Virus record (IMG/VR): IMGVR_UViG_3300007542_000202
Span: 1-22,851 of that record
DNA length: 22,851 nt
From: a virus
Strand: one strand, 5' to 3'
Below are positions 17,935 through 22,851 of this stretch, in pieces. Within the stretch, counting starts at the first letter, position 1. Each line of letters starts with the position of its first letter. The translations under genes were made by a program, and so were the position numbers. A model generated the notes under the pieces. The model did not search any database and was not told where the DNA came from. It was given only the letters and a program-made list of their open reading frames with translations.

Positions 17935-18326
17935 AACCCTAAGAAGTCTCCCTCAGTATCTCCTAAATTAGAAAATCTATTAGAAGGGATACTGCTTTTT
18001 GATCCTGTGGGTCTTCTCGCAGCTCCAGATCTCCGCGACAACTCTAATTGCTCAAGAGTGTTTTGTTCTCTAGCTGCTTCCCTTTCTCTTAATCTATTTG
18101 CTTTTTCTTCTTCAAATTGCGACCTTGCCAGCTCGTTAGCTTGTTCTGCAGCAGCAGCACCTGTAACTATCTTCAAGCCTTCTCTACCTTTCTCGACACC
18201 TTTCTCGATTACTCCACCTGTGATCGAATCGTCCTCTCCATTAAAACCTAAAGTACCTAGAGTACCTACTTGAAGAACTGTATCTATGACATTTTCAAAA
18301 ACACTATTTTCTGAACTTCCACACAT
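17931..18326 (-). CDS. Small phage protein preceding the portal, unknown function
   Basis: 131 residues. The N-terminal ~60 residues are Gly/Val-rich (NVIDTVLQVGTLGTLGFNG), the middle (about 55-100) is an Ala/Glu/Arg helix likely to form a coiled coil, and the C-terminus is Ser/Arg/Gly-rich and disordered (SGAARRPTGSKSS). This three-part layout recurs in small proteins encoded beside podovirus portals, but no function can be named from sequence. GAGG lies about 7 bases before the ATG. The stop overlaps the portal start as ATGA, so it is probably translated in step with the portal. A minor head component is one possibility. Confidence 0.55.
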   Translation of the reverse strand: MCGSSENSVFENVIDTVLQVGTLGTLGFNGEDDSITGGVIEKGVEKGREGLKIVTGAAAAEQANELARSQFEEEKANRLREREAAREQNTLEQLELSRRSGAARRPTGSKSSIPSNRFSNLGDTEGDFLGL

Positions 18327-18336
18327 ATATGTACCT

Positions 18337-18783
18337 CTATTTATCGAGTCTTTTACTGTATTCTATGTTCATGATGTCATAGCCTAATCTTTTAAGCAAT
18401 AGTCCATAATCATTTTTAGACTTGACATGATGATATACTACCTGAACACCAAGCTTTTTCAATTGTTCATCGCACCATGATATAAAACTAGCTCCCCGAC
18501 CTCTTTTGTCAGGATGAATGAAAATATTACTCAAAGAAGCTTGAGGTGATTTAAAATATTCTAAAGGATTAAATAAGTTGAAAGCTGCATATCCAATTAA
18601 CCGATCATCTTCTTTCATAGTGTAAAACTTTAAAAGACCATTTTTCTCTAATACCTCTATTTTTATCCAATTGATATTTATAGGAATATCATCATAAGGA
18701 CACGACTCTTTGTAATGAAGTCTGGCCAATTGTTCTACTTCATCTACATGATCAACTATTTTTTCATGACTAAAAGTTATCAT
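18337..18783 (-). CDS. GNAT-family N-acetyltransferase
   Basis: 148 residues from the ATG at 18783. That start is preferred over 18795 because GAGG lies exactly 6 bases before it. The fold pattern is clear: an N-terminal helix, strands around 52-71 (LKFYTMKEDDRLIGYAAFNL), then the acetyl-CoA binding motif A, SNIFIHPDKRGRGASFISWCDEQLKKLG (about 85-112, with R-G-R-G-A at 94-98), then VVYHHVKSKNDYGLLLKRLGYD, the motif B 'N-x-x-x-x-x-x-x-x-x-GF/Y' equivalent. It would transfer an acetyl group from acetyl-CoA to an unknown amine. The start overlaps the end of terL by 14 bases. Acetyltransferases appear between terminase and portal genes in some podoviruses; substrate and purpose are unknown. Confidence 0.82.
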   Translation of the reverse strand: MITFSHEKIVDHVDEVEQLARLHYKESCPYDDIPININWIKIEVLEKNGLLKFYTMKEDDRLIGYAAFNLFNPLEYFKSPQASLSNIFIHPDKRGRGASFISWCDEQLKKLGVQVVYHHVKSKNDYGLLLKRLGYDIMNIEYSKRLDK

Positions 18784-20329
18784 AGTCGACCTCATGTTCT
18801 TGTAACTTAATTACTTGTGACCCTGCGCCCATGAATCTACCGTCTTCACCTATCTCGTTCTCAGGTAATTTATCTTGAACGTCATAAGCGAAAAGAAGTA
18901 CAGCACCGTCAGCAATATCGGGGGACTTACCTACACGATCTTTAATATCAAGTTTAGATTCTGCCATCTTTTTATGAGTGACTTTATGTCGAGTCCCTTT
19001 TGTCCAGCAAAGTTGTTTTTTAATATCTTCGATCCATTCAGGTTTCCTTGCATCTAAAATCCCACCCATCATAAGGTCTTTATTTAAGAGATAGTACATC
19101 ATTGCTCTAATATTTCCGTACTCACTCTCTTTTGGTTCTGGAGTATCTGTAGGCGAACCTGCAAACGATACTAGCACCCAATGATATTTCTGTGCGTTCA
19201 TTGCCAAGGTGAATATTGCAGTCCCTTCCCCTTGGTCAATGTGAACCGCATCGGCTTGAAGCTTACGTTCCCAATAGCAAAGTTTATTGTAAGTGACCTG
19301 ATGAGTTTCACCACGTTGTTTATTAAGTTTATATCTCTCAAGTAAACATTTATAAGGTCCTTGCTTATACCAGATAGTTGTCTCATCTCCACCTGTCCAT
19401 GCAGGGTCACAAGATAAAATGACAGGAAAATTCTTCACACTAGCAATATCGAAAGTGTGCCTACGTGCTAACGCTGCTTCAACACTCTCCAATTTTATAA
19501 TAGAGTCCTTAGCTGACTTACGTGGTAATCCTCTAACACGAACTCTAAAGTCATCGTGATCCTCATCTCCTCCAGCATCAATTAACCATGCTTCGATTTG
19601 CTTAGGGTCAATGTGAGAAAGAGTACGAGTGTCAATACGTCGAGAGGTCCATAAAGGTGACGCCATATTTTGTTCAAACTTACTTTCAGGGTCATCCGAG
19701 TTCCCAAACGCCATGTGAATTTTAATTGTCTCAGTCTCAGTAAAAGCACCCGAAGCATATTGCCAAATAATTGCAGGAATACCTGGAGCTTCTTCAAAAA
19801 CATAAACCGCTGCCCCACCCTTATTGTGAAGACCTGAGATAGCTGCAGGAGATTGTTCAGACCATGTGACGGTATCGATCCTCCACTTCTCAGCTAAACT
19901 AGGGTTCTTAGCTTTGATAGATGTTCCAAACTTTTCAAAGAAATGATCAACGTACCTAGCACGTCTAAACCATACGTCGTACTCAGGCCATATAATCTGC
20001 TTCATCTGAGGGTCAGTGTTAGCAGTGATACGTGCTTTCAGCCTCTGAGTGAATAAAAGCATTATCATAGTCATTGCACCGAAAGCAGTTTTAGCAGATC
20101 CGTTACCTGAAGAAATTACAAGACGGTAAGTTTGATATCTTGTTTCAGGATTGGAAAGATGTCTGGAGAGTTTATCCCACTCTTCCATCTGCCAATCGTA
20201 AGGTGCCATATTTTCAAGATCGGTGTCTTTCTCACCGAATGGAAAAATAATATAAGCTAATTTGCAGAAATCGTAACGATTCTCGTTAATGAGTTTTTTA
20301 AATATCTCAATGTCTTGATCTACACTCAT
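18770..20329 (-). CDS. Terminase large subunit (TerL): packaging ATPase and nuclease
   Basis: 519 residues. Walker A-like motif SGNGSAKT at about 74-81 (K80), a variant of the TerL S-G-x-G-x-x-K-T/S loop; Walker B with catalytic Glu in AVYVFEEAPG (about 174-183). The RNaseH-like nuclease domain starts near 300: first acidic residue in VILSCDPAWTGGDET (D308), second in VHIDQGEGT (D365), third in SPDIADGAVL (D471/D474). All core catalytic positions are present, so the enzyme appears intact. It cuts concatemeric DNA and drives it through the portal. The start overlaps the stop of a 25-codon upstream gene as ATGA and lacks a strong ribosome site of its own, implying translational coupling. It is separated from terS by four small genes. 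Confidence 0.93.
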   Translation of the reverse strand: MSVDQDIEIFKKLINENRYDFCKLAYIIFPFGEKDTDLENMAPYDWQMEEWDKLSRHLSNPETRYQTYRLVISSGNGSAKTAFGAMTMIMLLFTQRLKARITANTDPQMKQIIWPEYDVWFRRARYVDHFFEKFGTSIKAKNPSLAEKWRIDTVTWSEQSPAAISGLHNKGGAAVYVFEEAPGIPAIIWQYASGAFTETETIKIHMAFGNSDDPESKFEQNMASPLWTSRRIDTRTLSHIDPKQIEAWLIDAGGDEDHDDFRVRVRGLPRKSAKDSIIKLESVEAALARRHTFDIASVKNFPVILSCDPAWTGGDETTIWYKQGPYKCLLERYKLNKQRGETHQVTYNKLCYWERKLQADAVHIDQGEGTAIFTLAMNAQKYHWVLVSFAGSPTDTPEPKESEYGNIRAMMYYLLNKDLMMGGILDARKPEWIEDIKKQLCWTKGTRHKVTHKKMAESKLDIKDRVGKSPDIADGAVLLFAYDVQDKLPENEIGEDGRFMGAGSQVIKLQEHEVDYDNF

Positions 20330-20403
20330 CTCATTATCCCATCAATACCAAGGAACACGATGACTGCTAATATTAAAAATACAACCTCGTAACTCTCAAG
20401 CAT
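20326..20403 (-). CDS. 25-residue single-span membrane microprotein
   Basis: A short frame from an ATG at 20403 to a TGA at 20328-20326. It begins MLESYEVVF, followed by a continuous hydrophobic segment at about residues 7-19 (VVFLILAVIVFLG), and ends in a short IDGIMR tail. It has a good ribosome site (GAGG, 5 bases before ATG), and its stop overlaps the terL start as ATGA. It fills the only otherwise empty stretch between 20330 and 20405. These points make it more credible than a chance frame. It could be a small membrane protein with its own role, or mainly a leader that couples terL translation. It is too short to be a typical holin. Confidence 0.6.
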   Translation of the reverse strand: MLESYEVVFLILAVIVFLGIDGIMR

Positions 20404-20405
20404 AA

Positions 20406-20654
20406 TTACCTCGGCATTGGGAAATTTGGAGGGAGAGGCAGGTTACTAGGTTTTGTTTCTATTAAATGTCCCCACAACATCAACAGACCTTTCTCCATAT
20501 CTCCCATGTTATTTGAATGTAAATATTGTACATTACCTTTAGGATCAACAACACTTAAATTATAAAACATCTTGTTGTTACCTTGACAATTAAAACAATG
20601 ATGAATGTTTTTATTAGTTAGTTCAGAAAGTATTGAAAAAAACTTAGACATCAT
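20406..20654 (-). CDS. Small protein of unknown function with a CxxC motif
   Basis: 82 residues, not recognised. It contains HHCFNCQG at about 18-25, a lone CxxC with adjacent histidines; one such pair is not enough to claim a zinc site, although HH plus CxxC could bind a metal. The middle is strand-like (MFYNLSVVDPKGNVQYLHSNNMG), then a helix (MEKGLLMLWGHLIE), then a Pro-rich tail. The start at 20654 overlaps the upstream stop as ATGA; a second ATG follows directly. It belongs to the run of small genes between terS and terL. Confidence 0.6.
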   Translation of the reverse strand: MMSKFFSILSELTNKNIHHCFNCQGNNKMFYNLSVVDPKGNVQYLHSNNMGDMEKGLLMLWGHLIETKPSNLPLPPNFPMPR

Positions 20655-20920
20655 TTGTTCTCGATAAAGTTATCTTTAAAATCTTCAGGACCGAATACAG
20701 CGAACTCTCCCCTCAAGTCTTTTATAAGATAGTCATTTTTCTTAATTACTAAAGTGTCTTCTAAGTCATCGAGCAAACCCAGAACTTCTCTGCTGTTAAC
20801 TACTTTTCTAAACCTTAACACGTCAGAGTCATTTACGAACTCAGCAAGCTCTTGAGTATTATCACCATTAAATTGAATTGCATCTACGGACTTAAGTTTA
20901 CGAATGTACTTTTTAATCAT
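20651..20920 (-). CDS. Small phage protein resembling the 'GDYIIKG-GEF' family
   Basis: 89 residues. The layout matches a common small phage protein: an N-terminal basic strand then AIQFNGDNTQELAEFVND (the 'V-x-A-x-Q/W-x-G-x-N-x-x-E-x-x-x-F' block), a beta stretch, then TLVIKKNDYLIKDLRGEFAVFGPEDFKDNF, matching the 'G-D-Y/W-I-I-K-x-x-x-G-E-F-x-x-x-x-x-D-x-F' signature. Here the usual Gly before Asp is Asn (KNDY). The function of the family is not established. The ATG overlaps the end of the upstream gene by 8 bases and has GAGG 9 bases upstream. Confidence 0.7.
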   Translation of the reverse strand: MIKKYIRKLKSVDAIQFNGDNTQELAEFVNDSDVLRFRKVVNSREVLGLLDDLEDTLVIKKNDYLIKDLRGEFAVFGPEDFKDNFIENK

Positions 20921-21170
20921 GAGCGTCTACCTCGATAAATTGATTTTCATTAAAGTATTCATCACAATACTCGCAATAAATCAACCCTTCATATCTATCA
21001 TCACCTAACGTAAAGTTATTACACCCACTTGCAAGGAGTCTCTTATTCCATATTTTATAACTACCGTCTGGATAGTGTTCAAAATACTCAAAGTTTTTCA
21101 ACTTGAACGTATCGGCATTTAACACTATTTTATGTTTAGGTCTTACACCTACATGTTTAAACGTCATCAT
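20913..21170 (-). CDS. Small protein of unknown function with CxxC motif
   Basis: 85 residues, not recognised. It has a cysteine near 50 (SGCNNF), a CEYC pair at about 70-73 and a histidine near the end, possibly a loose metal site but not a standard zinc ribbon. It is rich in Tyr/Phe/Lys/Asn. Two ATGs are adjacent (21170 and 21167) and AGGA precedes both; the second has the better spacing. It overlaps the end of terS by 14 bases. Confidence 0.55.
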   Translation of the reverse strand: MMTFKHVGVRPKHKIVLNADTFKLKNFEYFEHYPDGSYKIWNKRLLASGCNNFTLGDDRYEGLIYCEYCDEYFNENQFIEVDAHD

Positions 21171-21840
21171 TCTTCCTTGGTGTTATGTCGATTATCTCAG
21201 GCTTACGTCTCTCTTCAGCTCGCCTAGCACTCTCCAACAATATAGATGCCATGTCTTTAGTAACAGTATGCTCAACTTTAGTAGTGTTCTTAAACATCTC
21301 TTTCTCTTTACCTACTAACTCAGACGCTTTCAACTTGTCATAGAACTCATACTCAATCAACTCTCCAACAATCAACTTCTCTTTCATTCCATTAATGTCT
21401 TCAACCTGCTTATACAAATTCTTAACCTTCATCTTCTTTATATTTCTACGAGCTTCAGGCGGTATGTCGTGCATGTTACTCTTAAAAGTACCATCAGGAT
21501 TCTGAACCATTATAGGATCAAACTCAACGACCTCTTTAACACGCTCGAATATCTCACTATTGTCGAACCCATACTTAATCGCACTCTTATCGATCAACTT
21601 CTGTATGGCCAAGGACACGTCTCTCCTATGACGGATTTTATAACCATCTCTAGGATGAATACCTGCCTCCACACTCGCCTGTGAAATACTCTTACATGCT
21701 ACAAACGCATCAATAAAGGCAATAACACTAGCGTCCTTGCGGTGCTTTGCCTTAAGAGTAGCATCAAGTATAAAGCTAGACTCATCCGTGGTCAGCTCTC
21801 CACTATTCTCTTTAACTGTATCTGGAACAGGTAAACTCAT
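21157..21840 (-). CDS. Terminase small subunit (TerS)
   Basis: 227 residues from the ATG at 21840. A GTG at 21846 would add two residues but the TAATG overlap with the upstream gene favours 21840. Residues about 35-90 (ASVIAFIDAFVACKSISQASVEAGIHPRDGYKIRHRRDVSLAIQKLIDKS) show the TerS N-terminal helix-turn-helix pattern: 'FI-x-x-F-x-x-x-x-S-x-x-x-A-x-x-x-AG' followed by a recognition helix and the 'R-x-x-x-V-x-x-x-I-x-x' helix. The middle (EIFERVKEVVEFDPIMVQNPDGTFK...IPPEARRNIKKMKV) fits TerS proteins with a 'DP-x-x-x-x-...-L/I-P-x-x-x-R-x-x-I' segment. The C-terminal part is helical and charged. It would recognise the packaging site and recruit TerL. The repeat-rich DNA upstream of the operon is a candidate recognition region, though this is inference. 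Confidence 0.82.
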   Translation of the reverse strand: MSLPVPDTVKENSGELTTDESSFILDATLKAKHRKDASVIAFIDAFVACKSISQASVEAGIHPRDGYKIRHRRDVSLAIQKLIDKSAIKYGFDNSEIFERVKEVVEFDPIMVQNPDGTFKSNMHDIPPEARRNIKKMKVKNLYKQVEDINGMKEKLIVGELIEYEFYDKLKASELVGKEKEMFKNTTKVEHTVTKDMASILLESARRAEERRKPEIIDITPRKNDDV

Positions 21841-22223
21841 TACCACTGCACTCCCATAATAAGGTCAACAGATGCACCAGTACCTGAAATGGTTTTTACA
21901 TTACCTCGAACATATCTATAAGGAGCGTCTAAGTAAAAAAGATCACCTGACGAGTCAGCAGTCGCTAAAGTCAATGACAACTCATCTACCTCAATAAAGT
22001 CCGTACCATTATTAGACACCTCAATACCAATTGTAGCAGCACCTGCACCTGCTGACGTAGATCCTACACCATGAAACGTCCTCTTCGACTCCAAGGGTTG
22101 AAATGCAGTACCTGCACCTGTAGCAGTCGCAGCACTTACAATAGAAATTGTCTTAACCTTTCCCATCCCTGCAAACACGCTCATCGAAACAAGCAGCATC
22201 ACCATACTCAACAAAATTTTCAT
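21840..22223 (-). CDS. Exported beta-rich protein, first gene of the operon
   Basis: 127 residues from the ATG at 22223, chosen because AGGAG lies 8 bases upstream; the longer frame from 22259 has no ribosome site and would bury the signal peptide behind a charged extension. Residues 1-18 are a signal peptide (MKILLSMVMLLVSMSVFA, cleavage likely before GM). The mature protein is Ala/Gly/Thr/Ser-rich. Its end IEVSNNGTDFIEVDEL...FYLDAPYRYVRGNVKTISGTGASVDLIMGVQW resembles a small beta domain in phage structural proteins, in which 'S-x-DG-x-x-x-x-x-V' precedes 'A-P-Y/W-R/K-Y-V-R-x-N-V'. It is the first gene after the promoter and is coupled to terS by TAATG. A virion-like domain carrying a signal peptide is unusual. 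Confidence 0.72.
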   Translation of the reverse strand: MKILLSMVMLLVSMSVFAGMGKVKTISIVSAATATGAGTAFQPLESKRTFHGVGSTSAGAGAATIGIEVSNNGTDFIEVDELSLTLATADSSGDLFYLDAPYRYVRGNVKTISGTGASVDLIMGVQW

Positions 22224-22271
22224 CTTACACTCTCCTTTTTTACAAAAATAAAATTTCATACGAATACAAAA

Positions 22272-22301
22272 ATTTTACTAACCTGTTTCACCCTATGTCA
22301 A
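22272..22301 (-). promoter_or_regulatory. Sigma70-type promoter for the late operon
   Basis: On the minus strand TTGACA (22301-22296, a perfect -35) is followed after 18 bases by TAAAAT (22277-22272, 5 of 6 of the -10 consensus). It lies about 50 bases upstream of the first gene's ATG, with transcription expected to start near 22265. It is the best promoter-like site in the window and points to host RNA polymerase rather than a phage-specific enzyme. The repeats just upstream could bind a regulator. Activity is inferred. Confidence 0.7.
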
Positions 22302-22736
22302 ACTAGTAATTAAGTTAGAAGATCACATCGTCAAAATTTAACAATAAAATTTAATACATATATTTCTAACAATGTTAAGGGGTGTTTTACATCGTCAAAA
22401 TTTAATACATATTCTAACAATGTTAAGGGGTGTTTTACATCGTCAAAATTTACACAAGTTTTTGAGACGACCTTTACACCCTCGCACGTCCACACGATTC
22501 TTTGACCACCCCCTAGAACTTTTAAATTCTTTTAAAATAATTCTGAAAAATCAAACACTCTCCTACACTCTCCAGGACTCTACACTCTCCTACACTCTCC
22601 AGGACTCTACAATGCTTTACAATGTTCTACACTCTCCAGGACTCTACACTCTCCAGGACTCTACACTCTCCAGGACTCTACACTCTCCTACACTCTCCAG
22701 GACTCTCCTTCATTACTGAACAATGTTAACATTCCT
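22302..22736. other. Repeat-rich intergenic region upstream of the late operon
   Basis: No convincing gene lies between the promoter and the frame ending at 22737. The region holds a 48-bp tandem repeat (22351-22452), an AT-rich stretch without clear features (22453-22556), and a 10/17-bp modular array (22564-22755). The motif ACAATGTT recurs at about 22369, 22417, 22619 and 22720, linking the two repeat systems. A plus-strand frame of 115 codons across it is made entirely of repeat translation and is not a gene. No clear intrinsic terminator for an upstream gene was seen. Confidence 0.7.
22325..22452. repeat. 48-bp direct repeats with an odd-centred palindrome
   Basis: Two copies of a 41-base identical block (22364-22404 and 22412-22452) lie 48 bases apart. 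The core ACATCGTCAAAATTTA occurs three times (22325, 22389, 22437). Each 41-base copy carries TAACAATGTTA (22367-22377 and 22415-22425), an inverted repeat around a central A, next to AAGGGGTG. On the minus strand the core reads TTTTGACGATGT, with a -35-like TTGACG but no -10 at normal spacing. The location just upstream of the promoter suggests operator or activator sites. Confidence 0.75.
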
Positions 22737-22755
22737 TTACACTCTCCAGGACTCT
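22564..22755. repeat. Modular repeat array, 18-base unit TACACTCTCCAGGACTCT
   Basis: Seven exact copies start at 22564, 22591, 22628, 22645, 22662, 22689 and 22738. Start-to-start distances are 27, 37, 17, 17, 27 and 49 bases: 17-base full units, with extra 10-base part-units (TACACTCTCC, or TTTACAATG-like variants) accounting for 27 and 37. Three copies are in strict tandem at 17 bases. The last two copies share a longer identity of 34 bases (22689-22722 and 22738-22771). The irregular modular spacing excludes CRISPR. Packaging recognition, replication iterons, regulatory sites or simple slippage expansion are all possible. Confidence 0.85.
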
Positions 22756-22851
22756 CCTTCATTACTGAACATTATTGATCTAGCTTTAAAATTGCCAAGA
22801 GATGAAGAGGGATAGAGAGGCGCATTTTCATCGCCATCTTTACGAACATTG
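22737..22851 (-). CDS. Possible 3' end of an upstream minus-strand gene (partial)
   Basis: One minus-strand frame is open for 37 codons from the right edge to a TAA at 22739-22737. Its translation has ordinary protein composition, ending in ARSIMFSNEGESWRV, and it has the same orientation as the operon. The last 11 codons and stop lie in the 34-base block duplicated immediately downstream, so the repeat array seems to be derived from, or shared with, the gene's 3' end. No family is recognised. With only 37 codons this could be a chance open frame; other frames on both strands here give only short pieces. Confidence 0.4.
   Translation of the reverse strand, partial: NVRKDGDENAPLYPSSSLGNFKARSIMFSNEGESWRV

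Noticed and set aside
20326-20403. Holin
   Set aside because: Only 25 residues with one short span, and no endolysin nearby; calling it a holin is unsupported.
20406-21170. Zinc-finger regulators
   Set aside because: Each small protein has only one CxxC pair; the ligand set is incomplete and no DNA-binding helix is evident.
22330-22335. Extra promoters from the TTGACG in each 48-bp repeat
   Set aside because: None has a plausible -10 at normal spacing; regulator sites fit better.
22372-22719. Plus-strand 115-codon open frame
   Set aside because: It is a translation of the repeats (LSRTLHSP-type low complexity), has no ribosome site, and opposes the operon.
22564-22755. CRISPR array
   Set aside because: Unit spacing is 17, 27, 37 or 49 bases, and the intervening DNA is itself made of part-units; there are no unique spacers of regular length and no cas genes.
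22689-22851. Diversity-generating retroelement variable region (as in BPP-1)
   Set aside because: The 34-base repeats are exact, with no adenine-specific variation, no reverse transcriptase in the window, and the encoded tail is not a C-type-lectin end.
22802-22851. Start of a plus-strand gene (ATG at 22802)
   Set aside because: The preceding bases give only a weak ribosome site and just 16 codons are visible; the minus-strand frame is at least as plausible.

Overview
The window is the packaging, head and tail module of a tailed double-stranded DNA phage (or prophage) with podovirus architecture. It is AT-rich by eye. Every convincing gene lies on the minus strand, so transcription runs from high to low coordinates. 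Gene content resembles the BPP-1/epsilon15-like group: TerS and TerL lie upstream of the portal, and there are Bbp19-like and Bbp16-like proteins and a compact major capsid protein. From the portal downstream the order follows T7 genes 8 to 17: portal, scaffold, capsid, gp11-like adaptor, gp12-like nozzle, three internal/ejection proteins, fibre. Sec signal peptides and strong GGAGG-type ribosome sites suggest a Gram-negative host. The species cannot be named from this sequence. No RNA polymerase, integrase, lysis or replication gene is visible.

Layout in transcription order. At the right edge (22851 to 22737) is a possible 3' end of another minus-strand gene. It is followed by about 500 bases without a gene, holding two repeat systems: a modular 10/17-bp array (22564-22755) and a 48-bp tandem repeat (22351-22452). 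A near-consensus sigma70 promoter (22272-22301) then starts the operon. The genes are: exported beta-protein 1, TerS, two small unknown or weakly recognised proteins plus a third, a 25-residue single-span membrane microprotein, TerL, a GNAT acetyltransferase, a small coiled-coil protein, portal, exported beta-protein 2, Bbp19-like protein, scaffold, major capsid protein, a terminator-like hairpin, Bbp16-like decoration protein, a small capsid-adjacent protein, the two tail-tube proteins, three internal virion proteins (the last 1959 residues long), a T7-type fibre adaptor, and an exported fibre-like protein that runs off the left edge.

The genes form one tightly packed late operon. Many junctions are ATGA or TAATG stop/start overlaps, implying translational coupling. 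TerS/TerL would package DNA through the portal into a shell built from capsid, scaffold and decoration proteins. The adaptor, nozzle and fibres form the short tail, and the internal proteins would be ejected to extend it through the envelope.

The most unusual points are three virion-like proteins with cleavable-type Sec signal peptides in a structural operon; the repeat arrays upstream of the late promoter, one of which duplicates the 3' end of the preceding reading frame; the membrane microprotein overlapping terL; and a transglycosylase-like C-terminus on the giant ejection protein that seems to lack its catalytic glutamate.
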